Source of the DNA: Nesterenkonia marinintestina
GTDB taxonomy: Bacteria > Actinomycetota > Actinomycetes > Actinomycetales > Micrococcaceae
DNA: 64,000 nucleotides
Direction of reading: 5' to 3'
Assembly (NCBI RefSeq): GCF_025420485.1
Contig: NZ_JAOEFD010000004.1
Location: 62,001 to 126,000 of the forward strand
In this document: one piece after another, positions 24,516 through 33,258 of the stretch
How positions within the stretch are numbered: position 1 is the first letter of the stretch
Layout: every line of letters starts with the position of its first letter
Made by a program: the position numbers and the translations under genes
Notes under the pieces: model-generated
Seen by the model: the letters and a program-made list of their open reading frames with translations, nothing else
The model's database searches: none
What the model was told of the DNA's origin: nothing

Positions 24516-26135
24516 ATGGTACTTCTCACCAGCGCACACCATGACACGTTCTGCCGCGACAATCTCCCACCCCAGGAGCAGTGGCCGACGATGGAATTCA
24601 CCCTGCCGGAGCTTCACTACCCCGATCGGCTCAACGCCGCCGAGGTGCTGATCGATCAGGCCGTCGACGCCTTCGGTGCCGATCGGCCCGCTCTCCTCAC
24701 TCCGAACGGCGAACGGTGGTCCTACGGCGACCTGCAGCTGCGAGCTGACCAGGTCGCCCACGTCCTCACCCAGGAGATGGGGGTGGAGCCCGGAAATCGT
24801 GTGATGCTCCGGTCACCCAACAATCCCTGGCTGGTCGCCAGTTGGCTCGGTGTGCTGAAGGCCGGAGCGGTCGCCGTCACCACCATGCCCGTCCTGCGCC
24901 CCGCCGAAGTCCAGAAGCTGGTGGATCTGACCCGGCCCACCGTGCTGCTGACCGACCACCGTTTCGTAGACGGACTCACTGACGAGGTGACAGAGGTCCC
25001 CGTCGTCACGATCGGAGGTGGGGGTCCGGAGGACCTCGTGAGCCGGGCTGGCCACTATCGCGATCCGTTCCAGGCCGTGGAGACTTCGCAGGACGATGTC
25101 GCCCTTCTCGCGCCGACGTCCGGATCCACCGGGGCGCCGAAGGTGACCATGCATTTCCATCGCGACGTCCTGGCCAACGCGGACACCTTCGCCCGTCATA
25201 TCCTTCGACCCGCACCGGACGACGTGTTCGCCGGGTCGCCGCCCCTGGCGTTCACCTTCGGACTGGGCGGTCTGGTGGTCTTTCCTCTGCGGTTCGGGGC
25301 CTCGGCGCTGCTGACCGAGCGGGTCACCCCCGTCGAGCTCGCCGAGCTCGTCGCGGAGCATACCGTCACCGTGCTGTTCACCGCACCGACCGCATACCGG
25401 GCCATCATCAGAGAAGGCTGCGGGGACCGTCTGCGTGGCCTGCGACTCGGGGTCTCGGCCGGGGAGCATCTTCCGGAGTCCACATGGCACGAGGTCCAGG
25501 AACACACCGGGCTGACACTCATCAACGGCATCGGCGCCACCGAGCTGCTCCACGTCTTCATCTCCACCACCCAGGACGAACCGGGCCCCGGGACGACGGG
25601 ACGCCCGATTCCCGGTTTCCGCGCCAAGATCGTCGACGAGATGGGTCAGGATGTCCCCGACGGGGAACAGGGACGGCTCGCCGTCATCGGACCCACCGGG
25701 TGCCGCTACCTGGCTGATGACCGGCAGTCGGTCTATGTACAGGACGGATGGAACATCACCGGTGACACGTTCGTCCGGACAGCGGACGGCTCGTTCGTCT
25801 ACCAAGCGCGTTCGGACAGCATGATCATCTCCTCCGGGTACAACATCAGCGCCCCCGAGGTGGAGGAGGCCCTGTCCGCCCACGATGACGTTCTGGAATG
25901 CGCCGTGGTGGCTAAGCCCGACGAAGACCGCGGCTCGGTGGTCTGCGCCTTCGTCGTCCTGCGCGACGGCGTCGAGGGCGACGACGTCCTGCGGCGCAGT
26001 CTGCAGGACCACGTCAAGAGCACCATCGCTCCGTATAAGTACCCGCGCGACGTGCGCTTCGTGGACGAGCTCCCGAAGAACCCCAGCGGGAAGCTCCAGC
26101 ACTTCAAGCTCCGCGGCCAGCTGCAGGCGAGCTGA
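24516..26135 (+). CDS. Aryl-CoA ligase, 2-aminobenzoate/benzoate-CoA ligase-like
   Basis: 539-aa ANL-superfamily acid-CoA ligase. Motifs: the ATP loop LLAPTSGSTGAPKVTMHFH, NGIGATELLHVFIS, the hinge-region YNISAPEVEEAL preceded by YQARSDSMIISSG, and the C-terminal catalytic Lys in LPKNPSGKLQHFKLR. The motif order and the NRVMLRSPNNPWLVASWLGV region match benzoate/2-aminobenzoate-CoA ligases. ATG 24516 follows ACGAGGACC. The longer frame upstream overlaps the thioesterase in a different frame and is rejected. The neighbour at 26161 indicates 2-aminobenzoate or salicylate as substrate. Confidence 0.88.
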   Translation: MVLLTSAHHDTFCRDNLPPQEQWPTMEFTLPELHYPDRLNAAEVLIDQAVDAFGADRPALLTPNGERWSYGDLQLRADQVAHVLTQEMGVEPGNRVMLRSPNNPWLVASWLGVLKAGAVAVTTMPVLRPAEVQKLVDLTRPTVLLTDHRFVDGLTDEVTEVPVVTIGGGGPEDLVSRAGHYRDPFQAVETSQDDVALLAPTSGSTGAPKVTMHFHRDVLANADTFARHILRPAPDDVFAGSPPLAFTFGLGGLVVFPLRFGASALLTERVTPVELAELVAEHTVTVLFTAPTAYRAIIREGCGDRLRGLRLGVSAGEHLPESTWHEVQEHTGLTLINGIGATELLHVFISTTQDEPGPGTTGRPIPGFRAKIVDEMGQDVPDGEQGRLAVIGPTGCRYLADDRQSVYVQDGWNITGDTFVRTADGSFVYQARSDSMIISSGYNISAPEVEEALSAHDDVLECAVVAKPDEDRGSVVCAFVVLRDGVEGDDVLRRSLQDHVKSTIAPYKYPRDVRFVDELPKNPSGKLQHFKLRGQLQAS

Positions 26136-26160
26136 CCCACCTACGACCCGAGGAGTCCAT

Positions 26161-28557
26161 ATGAAGATCGCAGTGATCGGCGGTGGCCCCGGTGGCCTCT
26201 ACTTCTCCGCCCTGATGAAGCAGCTCGACCCCACGCACGAGATCACCGTGTGGGAGCGCAACGCGGCGACCGACACCTTCGGCTTCGGTGTGGTCTTCTC
26301 GGACGAGACGTTGGGCGGCATCGAACATGCCGACCCCGTCTTCGCCGAGGAGATGGAGCGGCGCTTCGCCCGATGGACCGACATGGACGTCAACTACCGG
26401 GGGCGGCAGATGACCGTCGGCGGGCAGGGCTTCGCTGCGATGAGCCGACATGAGCTCCTGCATCTGCTGCAGTCGCGTGCGGTGGAGGTCGGCGTCGACG
26501 TCCGCTTCAGCACCGACGCCCCGCCGGTCGACGAACTGTCGACGATGTACGACCTGGTGCTCGCCTCCGACGGCATCAATTCCGGTGTGCGGCGCGGGCG
26601 GGAGGAGACCTTCGGCACCACGCTGGACCCGCGGCATTCGAAGTTCATGTGGCTGGGCACCGACCAAGTCTTCGAGGCGTTCACCTTCTTCATCCGCGAG
26701 ACCGAATGGGGAGTCATACAGGTGCACGCCTACCCCTACTCGGCGGAGCGCTCGACCTTCATCGTAGAGATGCACGAGGACGTATGGCGGGCCGCCGGCT
26801 TCGACGCGACCGAGGACGAGGTGTTCCCTCCGGGTGTCAACGACGAATACGCGGTCGACCGGCTCCGTGGGCTGTTCGCCGAAGAGTTGGCAGGTCACGA
26901 GCTGCTGGCCAACAACTCCAAATGGATCAACTTCACCACTGTGCGCAATGAGCGGTGGCGGGACGGCAACGTCGTCCTGCTCGGTGACGCCGCCCACACC
27001 GCCCACTTCTCCATCGGTTCCGGCACCAAGCTGGCGATGGAGGACTCGTTGGCGCTGGCCGCGTGCCTGCATGAACACGATTCCGTGGACGCCGCGCTGG
27101 AGGCCTATGAGACCGAACGCCGACCCGTGGTGGAGTCGACGCAGCGTGCCGCGCAGGCCTCCCTGGAGTGGTTCGAGGACATCGGCCGCTACGTGGGACA
27201 GGACCCGATGCGCTTCGCCTTCAACCTGTTGACCCGTTCCCGCCGTATCACCCAGGAGAACCTGCGGGTGCGGGACCCGGAGTTCGCGCAGCTGGTGGAC
27301 GAGGACTTCGCCGCGGTCGAGGGACGCGACGAGGTGGTGCCGGCCATGTTCCAGCCGGGCGAGATCGGGCCGCTGGCGCTGAAGAACCGTGTGGTCGTCT
27401 CACCGATGGACATGTACTCGGCCGACGACGGCGTCGCCGGGAACTTCCACCTGGTGCATCTGGGATCGAAGGCATTGGGAGGCGCAGGCCTGGTGATGAC
27501 CGAGATGGTCTGCGTCTCGGAAGAGGGTCGGATCACTCCGGGATGTTCGGGGCTCTATACCGAGGAGCACACCGAGTCCTGGCGCGAAGTCGTGGACTTC
27601 GTGCATGGCCACTCCACCGCCAAGATCGGTGCACAGATCGGCCACTCCGGCCGCAAGGGGTCGACGAAGCTGATGTGGGAGGGCATCGACCAGCCTCTGG
27701 ACCAGGGGAACTGGGAGACCATCGGTCCCTCTCAGCTGCCGTACGGGCCCGAGAACCAGGTGCCTCGGGAGATGGACCGGACGGATATGGACGCCGTCGT
27801 CGAGCAGTTCGTGCAGGCGGCCCACCGGGCGCGGAAGGCCGGATTCGACCTGTTGGAGGTCCACGCCGCCCACGGATACCTGTTGTCCTCGTTCCTCTCA
27901 CCGGTGGCGAACCGTCGGACCGATGAGTACGGCGGATCGCTGACGAACCGTCTGCGCTTCCCGCTCGAGGTCTTCGACGCGGTACGCGCCGTGTGGCCGG
28001 AGGATCGGGCGCTGACCGTGCGGATCTCCGCCACCGACTGGCACACCGACGGCAACACCGTCGACGACGCGGTGGAGATCGCCAGGGCGTTCATCGAACA
28101 CGGTGCACACGCCATCGACGTCTCATCAGGTCAGGTCACCAAGGAGGAGAAGCCGGCCTACGGACGCAGCTATCAGACCCCGTTCGCCGACCGTATCCGC
28201 CAGGACGTGGCCGAGCCGGCCGGTGCCAAGGTCATCGCAGTAGGTGCCATCTCCTCGTACGACGACATGAACTCGATCCTGCTGGCCGGCCGCGCCGACT
28301 TCTGCGCTCTGGGCCGCCCGCATCTCTACAATCCCCACTGGACGCTTAACGCGGCGGCCGAACAGGGCATCGACGGAGTGGCGGGCGCCACCTGGCCCGA
28401 CCAGTTCCGGGCCGGACGCCGGAAACCGCCGGCAGGACGCACCGATGCCGTCCGACCCCGGCTTGCGCTGGTCCGGCAGGACGACGACGGACAGCCGACC
28501 CACCTGCGGTGGAGGCCGTCGGAGAAGGTCGCCGAACCCGTCGGAGCAAACCGATGA
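26161..28557 (+). CDS. Bifunctional anthraniloyl/salicylyl-CoA monooxygenase-OYE reductase
   Basis: 798-aa fusion. Residues ~1-390 form a class A flavoprotein monooxygenase: IAVIGGGPGGLYFSALMKQL (FAD Rossmann), DLVLASDGINSGVRRG, and GNVVLLGDAAHTAHFSIGSG. Residues ~395-760 form an Old Yellow Enzyme-type FMN barrel: LKNRVVVSPMDMYSADDG, KIGAQIGHSGRKGS, EVHAAHGYLLSSFLSP, NRRTDEYGGSLTNRLRFPLE and DFCALGRPHLYNP. This layout is that of 2-aminobenzoyl-CoA monooxygenase/reductase and of salicylyl-CoA 5-hydroxylase/oxidoreductase. Start ATG 26161 follows CCGAGGAGTCCAT and gives the Rossmann motif at residue 3. Whether the ring is hydroxylated only or also reduced cannot be decided here. Confidence 0.92.
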   Translation: MKIAVIGGGPGGLYFSALMKQLDPTHEITVWERNAATDTFGFGVVFSDETLGGIEHADPVFAEEMERRFARWTDMDVNYRGRQMTVGGQGFAAMSRHELLHLLQSRAVEVGVDVRFSTDAPPVDELSTMYDLVLASDGINSGVRRGREETFGTTLDPRHSKFMWLGTDQVFEAFTFFIRETEWGVIQVHAYPYSAERSTFIVEMHEDVWRAAGFDATEDEVFPPGVNDEYAVDRLRGLFAEELAGHELLANNSKWINFTTVRNERWRDGNVVLLGDAAHTAHFSIGSGTKLAMEDSLALAACLHEHDSVDAALEAYETERRPVVESTQRAAQASLEWFEDIGRYVGQDPMRFAFNLLTRSRRITQENLRVRDPEFAQLVDEDFAAVEGRDEVVPAMFQPGEIGPLALKNRVVVSPMDMYSADDGVAGNFHLVHLGSKALGGAGLVMTEMVCVSEEGRITPGCSGLYTEEHTESWREVVDFVHGHSTAKIGAQIGHSGRKGSTKLMWEGIDQPLDQGNWETIGPSQLPYGPENQVPREMDRTDMDAVVEQFVQAAHRARKAGFDLLEVHAAHGYLLSSFLSPVANRRTDEYGGSLTNRLRFPLEVFDAVRAVWPEDRALTVRISATDWHTDGNTVDDAVEIARAFIEHGAHAIDVSSGQVTKEEKPAYGRSYQTPFADRIRQDVAEPAGAKVIAVGAISSYDDMNSILLAGRADFCALGRPHLYNPHWTLNAAAEQGIDGVAGATWPDQFRAGRRKPPAGRTDAVRPRLALVRQDDDGQPTHLRWRPSEKVAEPVGANR

Positions 28558-30227
28558 GCACCCCCGCCGCCCGAGGCGAAACGACTGTGGCCGACGCCGT
28601 CGGTCGGACGCTGGCTGAACTGGGGGTCACCACGGTCTTCGGCGTGGTCGGCAGCGGCAACTTCCACCTCGTGGACGCACTGCGCCGCCACGGCGCGCGG
28701 TACGTGGCCGCCCGACACGAGGGCGGCGCGGCCACCATGGCCGACGCCTTCGCTCGGATGACCGGCACGGTACCTGTCGTCTCGACGCACCAGGGCTGCG
28801 GGCTGACGAACGCGGTGACCGGTATCGCTGAGGCCGCGAAGAGCCGCACACCGATGATCGTGCTCACTGCCGACACCGGTACCACCGCACGCCTGTCGAA
28901 CTTCCGTATCGACCAGGACGGCCTGGCCCGCAGCGTCGGCGCCGAGCCGGCCCGCATCCTCTCCGCGGCCACTGCAGTCCGCGACACCGTGCGGGCCTTC
29001 CGCACCGCGTGGCAGGACCGACGGACGGTGGTGCTCTCCGTCCCGACCGATGTCGGCGCTCAGACAGTCTCGGATTCGCAGACGGAAGCGCCGGAGGTCA
29101 CGCCTGCTGTTCCCGTCCGCCCGGACCGGAGATCGGTGGTACAGCTCTCCGAACTGCTGCGCGGGTCCCGTCGCCCGGTGTTCGTCGCGGGACGGGGCGC
29201 CCGCGAGGCAGGTGCGGAGATCCGCGCTCTGGCAGAGCACACCGGAGCCCTGACGGCCACCTCCGCGGCGGCTCATGGGCTCTTCGCCGATGACCCCTTC
29301 TCTCTGGGGATCTCCGGCGGATTCTCCTCCGACTTCACCGCTGAGACGATCACCTCGGCGGATCTGATCATCGCCTTCGGCTGTGCACTGAACATGTGGA
29401 CCATGCGCCACGGTTCTCTCATCGGCCCGGAGACCCGGGTCGTCCAGATCGACGTCGAGCAGCAGGCGTTGGGCGCACATCGCGCCATCACCCTGGGGGT
29501 ACGCGGCGATGCGGCCTTAACCGCCGAAGATGTCTTGGACGAGCTGCGGAGCACCGAACCCGTCCGGACCGGACTGCGCGATGCGGCGATGCGCCGACAG
29601 ATCGCGAACTCTGCTCGGCGGAGCCACCAGGACTTCGAGGACATCACCGGCGAAGGCCGCGTGGACCCTCGGCGTCTGACGAACGTGCTGGACGAGGCGA
29701 TACCCGCGGAACGGGTGGTCACGGTCGACTCAGGGAATTTCATGGGTTATCCGGCAGCACACCTGGCGGTACCCGATGCCCGCGGATTCTGTATGACACA
29801 GGCCTTCCAGTCCATCGGGCTGGGCCTGTACACAGCGATCGGGGCCTCCATGGCCGCACCCGAGCGGGTCACCGTGCTGGGCGCAGGCGACGGCGGCTTC
29901 CTCATGTCGGTCGCCGAGCTGGAGACGGCAGTCCGTCTGCAGCTGCCGCTGCTCGTGATCGTCTATGACGACTCCGCCTACGGGGCTGAGGTGCATCACT
30001 TCGACGTGGACGAGGAGTCGATGTCGATCGTCACCTTCCCCGAGACCGACATCGCGAGTATCGCGAGAGGCTTCGGCGCAGAGGCGATGACCGTTCGGAA
30101 CGAGGGCGACCTGGCCCGGGCGGCGGAACGAATACGCGCCGGCGTGGCCGCCCCGCTGGTGGTCGACGCGAAGATCGCCTCCGACGGCGGCTCATGGTGG
30201 CTGTCCGAGGCGTTCAGAGGACATTGA
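28554..30227 (+). CDS. ThDP-dependent enzyme of unknown reaction (acetolactate synthase/decarboxylase superfamily)
   Basis: 557-aa three-domain ThDP enzyme. The PYR domain has FGVVGSGNFHLVDAL and the catalytic Glu in ARHEGGAATMADAFARM. The central domain has RRPVFVAGRGAREAG. The PP domain has LGAGDGGFLMSVAELETAVR and IVYDDSAYGAEVHHFDVDE. In the Mg-binding GDG-N motif the usual Asn position reads Asp (YDDSAYG, commonly YND or NN). ATG 28554 overlaps the previous stop by 4 bp, so it is co-translated with the monooxygenase. It could decarboxylate or ligate a 2-oxo acid, or hydrolyse a cyclic dione after ring cleavage. No specific reaction is supported. Confidence 0.8.
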   Translation: MSTPAARGETTVADAVGRTLAELGVTTVFGVVGSGNFHLVDALRRHGARYVAARHEGGAATMADAFARMTGTVPVVSTHQGCGLTNAVTGIAEAAKSRTPMIVLTADTGTTARLSNFRIDQDGLARSVGAEPARILSAATAVRDTVRAFRTAWQDRRTVVLSVPTDVGAQTVSDSQTEAPEVTPAVPVRPDRRSVVQLSELLRGSRRPVFVAGRGAREAGAEIRALAEHTGALTATSAAAHGLFADDPFSLGISGGFSSDFTAETITSADLIIAFGCALNMWTMRHGSLIGPETRVVQIDVEQQALGAHRAITLGVRGDAALTAEDVLDELRSTEPVRTGLRDAAMRRQIANSARRSHQDFEDITGEGRVDPRRLTNVLDEAIPAERVVTVDSGNFMGYPAAHLAVPDARGFCMTQAFQSIGLGLYTAIGASMAAPERVTVLGAGDGGFLMSVAELETAVRLQLPLLVIVYDDSAYGAEVHHFDVDEESMSIVTFPETDIASIARGFGAEAMTVRNEGDLARAAERIRAGVAAPLVVDAKIASDGGSWWLSEAFRGH

Positions 30228-30299
30228 TCGCTCACCGAGCGAAGACATAAGAGATCACCCCGTACCCGAGTGGTCCGGACCCACACCGAGGAGGACGTC

Positions 30300-31700
30300 A
30301 TGTCCGCTGCACGAAACGCCCAGGCCCGGGCGGATTGGAACATCCCTGACAGGGTCACCGTCCTGGTGCTCAGCGCCTGCTGGTTCGCCGTACTGGCCGA
30401 AGGTTACGACATCGGCGTCCTGGGCGCGGTGCTGCCCGCACTGGCCGAATACGAACCGTGGGGCCTCTCCCCCATGGAGCTCGGCGGTCTGGGATCCTAC
30501 GCCCTGATCGGCATGCTGATCGGTGCATTGTTCATCGGTCAGCTCAGCGACCTCATCGGTCGCCGTCGTGTGCTGCTCTTCGCCTTCGTCATCTATAACG
30601 CCTCCGCCCTGGGGGTGGCACTGGCGCCGACCCCGGAGGTCTTCGGCATCTTCAGGTTCATCGGTGGCCTCGGCATGGGTGGGCTCATTCCGATCGCCGC
30701 CGCCATGACCATCGAGTTCTCCCCGCCGTGGCGCCGGTCGCTGAACTACACGCTGATGTTCTCCGCGTACTCCTTCGGGATCGTCGTCGCCGCGCTGGTG
30801 GCACTGGTGACCTTCACCAACTCGGACGACCCGGAGATGTGGCGCTGGGTCGTCGGCATCGGGGCGGTGCCGATCGTCTTCCTGCCGGTCATCGCGAAGA
30901 TGCTGCCGGAGTCGCTCGAATATCAGGTCAACAAGGGACAGATCGACCAGGCCCGTGCGCAGGCCGAGAAGCTCGGCATCCGGCCGTTCGACCCCGACAC
31001 GATCCGCATCGCCGAGTCGGAGAAGGTCTCGGAGGTCCCGTGGCGTCAGGTGCTGGCGGCCATCTTCTCGCCGAAGTTCCTGCGGTCGACCATCCTCTTC
31101 TGGGTCGCACTGTTCTGCGGACTGCTGCTGGTCTACGGACTCAACACCTGGCTGCCCTCGATCATGCGTGAGGCCGGCTACGACCTCGGCGGCTCGCTGA
31201 CGTTCCTGCTGGTGTTCAGCCTCTCGGCAGGCTTCGGGGGGCTGGCCCTGGGATGGGCCGCCGACCGCTTCGGTCGCCGACCGGTGCTCGCCATCTTCTA
31301 CGTGCTGGGCGGCCTGGGCGTCATCCTGCTGATGATGGACTACCCGTTCTGGGTGAACATGATCCTCGTCGGGTTCGCCGGGCTCGGAGCCATCGGCACC
31401 TCGGCGATCCTCACCGGCTACATCACCGACTTCTACCCGCCCAATGCCCGGGCGACGGCGGCCGGATGGGCCCTGAGCTTCGCTCGGGTCGGCGCGATCA
31501 TGGGCCCGATCCTGGGCGGTTGGATCGCGGCCTCGGCGCTCGGCTTCGCCTGGAACTTCTACATCTTCGCCGCTGTGGCCGGGATGGCCGCCCTGTGTCT
31601 GGCCGGCATCCCGCGGGAGAAGCCGACGGCCACCGCGATCGAGGTGGAGGCCGGCACGACGGTCAACCCGGAGCAGCACCGGCAGGGGGCAGGGTCATGA
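30300..31700 (+). CDS. MFS transporter, aromatic acid:H+ symporter (AAHS) type
   Basis: 466-aa major facilitator with 12 predicted membrane helices. AAHS-type features are the TM1 segment AEGYDIGVLGAVLPALAEY with the essential Asp, the loop 2-3 motif GQLSDLIGRRRVLL, MGGLIPIAAAMTIEFSPPWRR at TM4, and the repeat loop GWAADRFGRRPVL between TM8 and TM9. ATG 30300 follows GAGGAGGACGTC. Its place inside the operon makes uptake of anthranilate, salicylate or a related aromatic acid likely. Its stop overlaps the cyclase start by 4 bp. Confidence 0.9.
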   Translation: MSAARNAQARADWNIPDRVTVLVLSACWFAVLAEGYDIGVLGAVLPALAEYEPWGLSPMELGGLGSYALIGMLIGALFIGQLSDLIGRRRVLLFAFVIYNASALGVALAPTPEVFGIFRFIGGLGMGGLIPIAAAMTIEFSPPWRRSLNYTLMFSAYSFGIVVAALVALVTFTNSDDPEMWRWVVGIGAVPIVFLPVIAKMLPESLEYQVNKGQIDQARAQAEKLGIRPFDPDTIRIAESEKVSEVPWRQVLAAIFSPKFLRSTILFWVALFCGLLLVYGLNTWLPSIMREAGYDLGGSLTFLLVFSLSAGFGGLALGWAADRFGRRPVLAIFYVLGGLGVILLMMDYPFWVNMILVGFAGLGAIGTSAILTGYITDFYPPNARATAAGWALSFARVGAIMGPILGGWIAASALGFAWNFYIFAAVAGMAALCLAGIPREKPTATAIEVEAGTTVNPEQHRQGAGS

Positions 31701-32473
31701 CGGCAGTCGCAGCCATCCTCGGGGCACTCCGGGGCGGGGAGGTGCGGGTCGTCGATCTCACCAACCGGCTGTCAGAGACGACTCCGACCCTCACCCTTCC
31801 GGAGCCTTTCCCGAACCTCATCGACTTCAGCCTCGATCAGGTCAGCGCGTACGACGAGCCGGGTCCGTTCTGGAAGCACCACAACATCCATACCGGTGAG
31901 CATGTCGGCACGCACATCGACGCACCGGTGCACTGGGTCTCGGGGCGGGACGGGCTGGACGTCTCGCAGATCCCCCCGGAGCGGCTGGTCGGCCCGGCCG
32001 CGGTGATGGATCTGACGGAGCAGGTGACGGCGGATCCGGACTTCCTCCTGGAGGTCGATCACGTCCGTCGGTGGGAAGTCGAGAACGGCGGGCTGCCCGA
32101 AGGAGGTTGGCTGCTGCTGCGCACCGGATGGGACCGATTCGCCGACGATGAGGAGGCGTTCCTCAACACCGACGCGACAGGGTCGCACACGCCCGGGGTC
32201 TCCGCCGAATGCGCGCGGTGGCTGGCGGAGGAAACGCCGTTGTCTGGGATCGGCGTCGAGACCGTCGGCATCGATGCTGGTCGCGGCGCCGAGCTCGATC
32301 CTCCGTTCCCGGCCCACTACCATCTCCTGGGCAACGACAAGTACGGCATCACGTCTCTCCAGCGGCTGGGTGAGCTCCCGTCCACCGGAGCGATGATCAT
32401 CGTCTCGCCGCTGCCGATCGTCGGCGGGACGGGAAGCCCGTGCCGCGTCTTCGCCCTGGTCGATAGGGTCTGA
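31697..32473 (+). CDS. Cyclase/KynB-like metal hydrolase
   Basis: 258-aa member of the cyclase family (Pfam Cyclase; kynurenine formamidase-like). The Zn-binding motif is HTGEHVGTHIDAPVHW, preceded by DLTNRLSETTPTL and followed by GGWLLLRTGWD, HTPGVSAECARWLAEE and GIDAGRGAELDPPFPAHYHLLGND. It starts by ATGA overlap with the MFS gene. Possible roles are N-formylkynurenine hydrolysis, which would feed anthranilate into this pathway, or hydrolysis of a lactone or cyclic intermediate. Length is slightly above KynB (about 210 aa). Confidence 0.87.
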   Translation: MTAVAAILGALRGGEVRVVDLTNRLSETTPTLTLPEPFPNLIDFSLDQVSAYDEPGPFWKHHNIHTGEHVGTHIDAPVHWVSGRDGLDVSQIPPERLVGPAAVMDLTEQVTADPDFLLEVDHVRRWEVENGGLPEGGWLLLRTGWDRFADDEEAFLNTDATGSHTPGVSAECARWLAEETPLSGIGVETVGIDAGRGAELDPPFPAHYHLLGNDKYGITSLQRLGELPSTGAMIIVSPLPIVGGTGSPCRVFALVDRV

Positions 32474-32515
32474 ACAGGCATACCTCACGTGCAAGGGGTA
32501 CAAAGGACGGTGCAG

Positions 32516-33226
32516 ATGAACGGAACGGCGGAGCTTGACCTCGTCCGTGACGGGACGCAGTGCTGGCGCGATCTGGTGGCGACGCTCGATGACGCGGAGT
32601 TAGATGCTCCGACTCTCCTCGAGGGGTGGACGCGGCGGCATCTGATCGCTCATGTCGCGTTCAACGCCCGCGCGCTGGGACGGCTCACCGAGTGGGCCCG
32701 CACCGGGGTGGAACACCCGATGTACGCCTCCCAGGAGGCGCGCGACGAGGAGATCGCCCGGGGTGCGGAGCTGACCGGCGAGCAGCTGCGTCGACTGGAC
32801 CGCGAGTCGGCTGAGGCGCTGGCCACAGGCTGGGACGCCCTGCCCGCGGACCGTTGGGAGGCCGAGGTCCGGACCCGGCAGGGAACGATGATCCCGGTGC
32901 GACAGACCGTGTGGATGCGGGCCCGAGAGGTGTGGATCCACGCCGCAGACCTGGATGCGGGTTTCGGCTTCGCCGACATGCCGGAGGAGTTCTTGGAGCA
33001 GCTCTTCGTCGACGTCGTCGGAAGCCTCCGCGCGCGGGAGAGTGGCCGCCGGTTCGTCGTGTCGGTCGAGGGTCGGCCTGACCTGGAGGCCTCCACGTCT
33101 GAGGACTCGTCCGCGGAGTCGCTGCGCATCAGCGGTCCGCTGTGGGCCGTGGTGGCCTGGGCATCTGGCCGCGGCGGCGAGGGGCTGGCATCGGGTTCGG
33201 AGGTTCCCGCCCCCACGTGGCTGTGA
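32516..33226 (+). CDS. Maleylpyruvate isomerase family protein (mycothiol-dependent type)
   Basis: 236-aa DinB/MDMPI-fold protein. The N-terminal metal-binding bundle has DAPTLLEGWTRRHLIAHVAFN, where the His residues are expected to bind metal, and RLTEWARTGVEHPMYAS. The middle shows RQTVWMRAREVWIHAADLDAGF with the second His. The C-terminal segment ISGPLWAVVAWASGRG belongs to the MDMPI C domain. With the FAH hydrolase at 20878 it provides the two steps after gentisate-type ring cleavage. ATG 32516 has AAAGGA about 9 nt upstream; a GTG at 32489 is an alternative start. The stop lies within a terminator-like hairpin. Confidence 0.87.
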   Translation: MNGTAELDLVRDGTQCWRDLVATLDDAELDAPTLLEGWTRRHLIAHVAFNARALGRLTEWARTGVEHPMYASQEARDEEIARGAELTGEQLRRLDRESAEALATGWDALPADRWEAEVRTRQGTMIPVRQTVWMRAREVWIHAADLDAGFGFADMPEEFLEQLFVDVVGSLRARESGRRFVVSVEGRPDLEASTSEDSSAESLRISGPLWAVVAWASGRGGEGLASGSEVPAPTWL

Positions 33227-33239
33227 GGGCGGGAACCTC
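33200..33239. terminator. Terminator at the end of the aromatic island
   Basis: GAGGTTCCCGCCC (33200-33212) and GGGCGGGAACCTC (33227-33239) form a 13-bp perfect stem with a 14-nt loop that includes the isomerase stop codon. It lies between convergent genes and can act in both directions. Confidence 0.85.
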
Positions 33240-33258
33240 TGAAGCCCTGATCCCCTGA

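Noticed and set aside
30255-31679. 474-codon minus-strand frame opposite the MFS gene
   Set aside because: It is a shadow of the transporter, which shows 12 membrane segments and MFS loop motifs.
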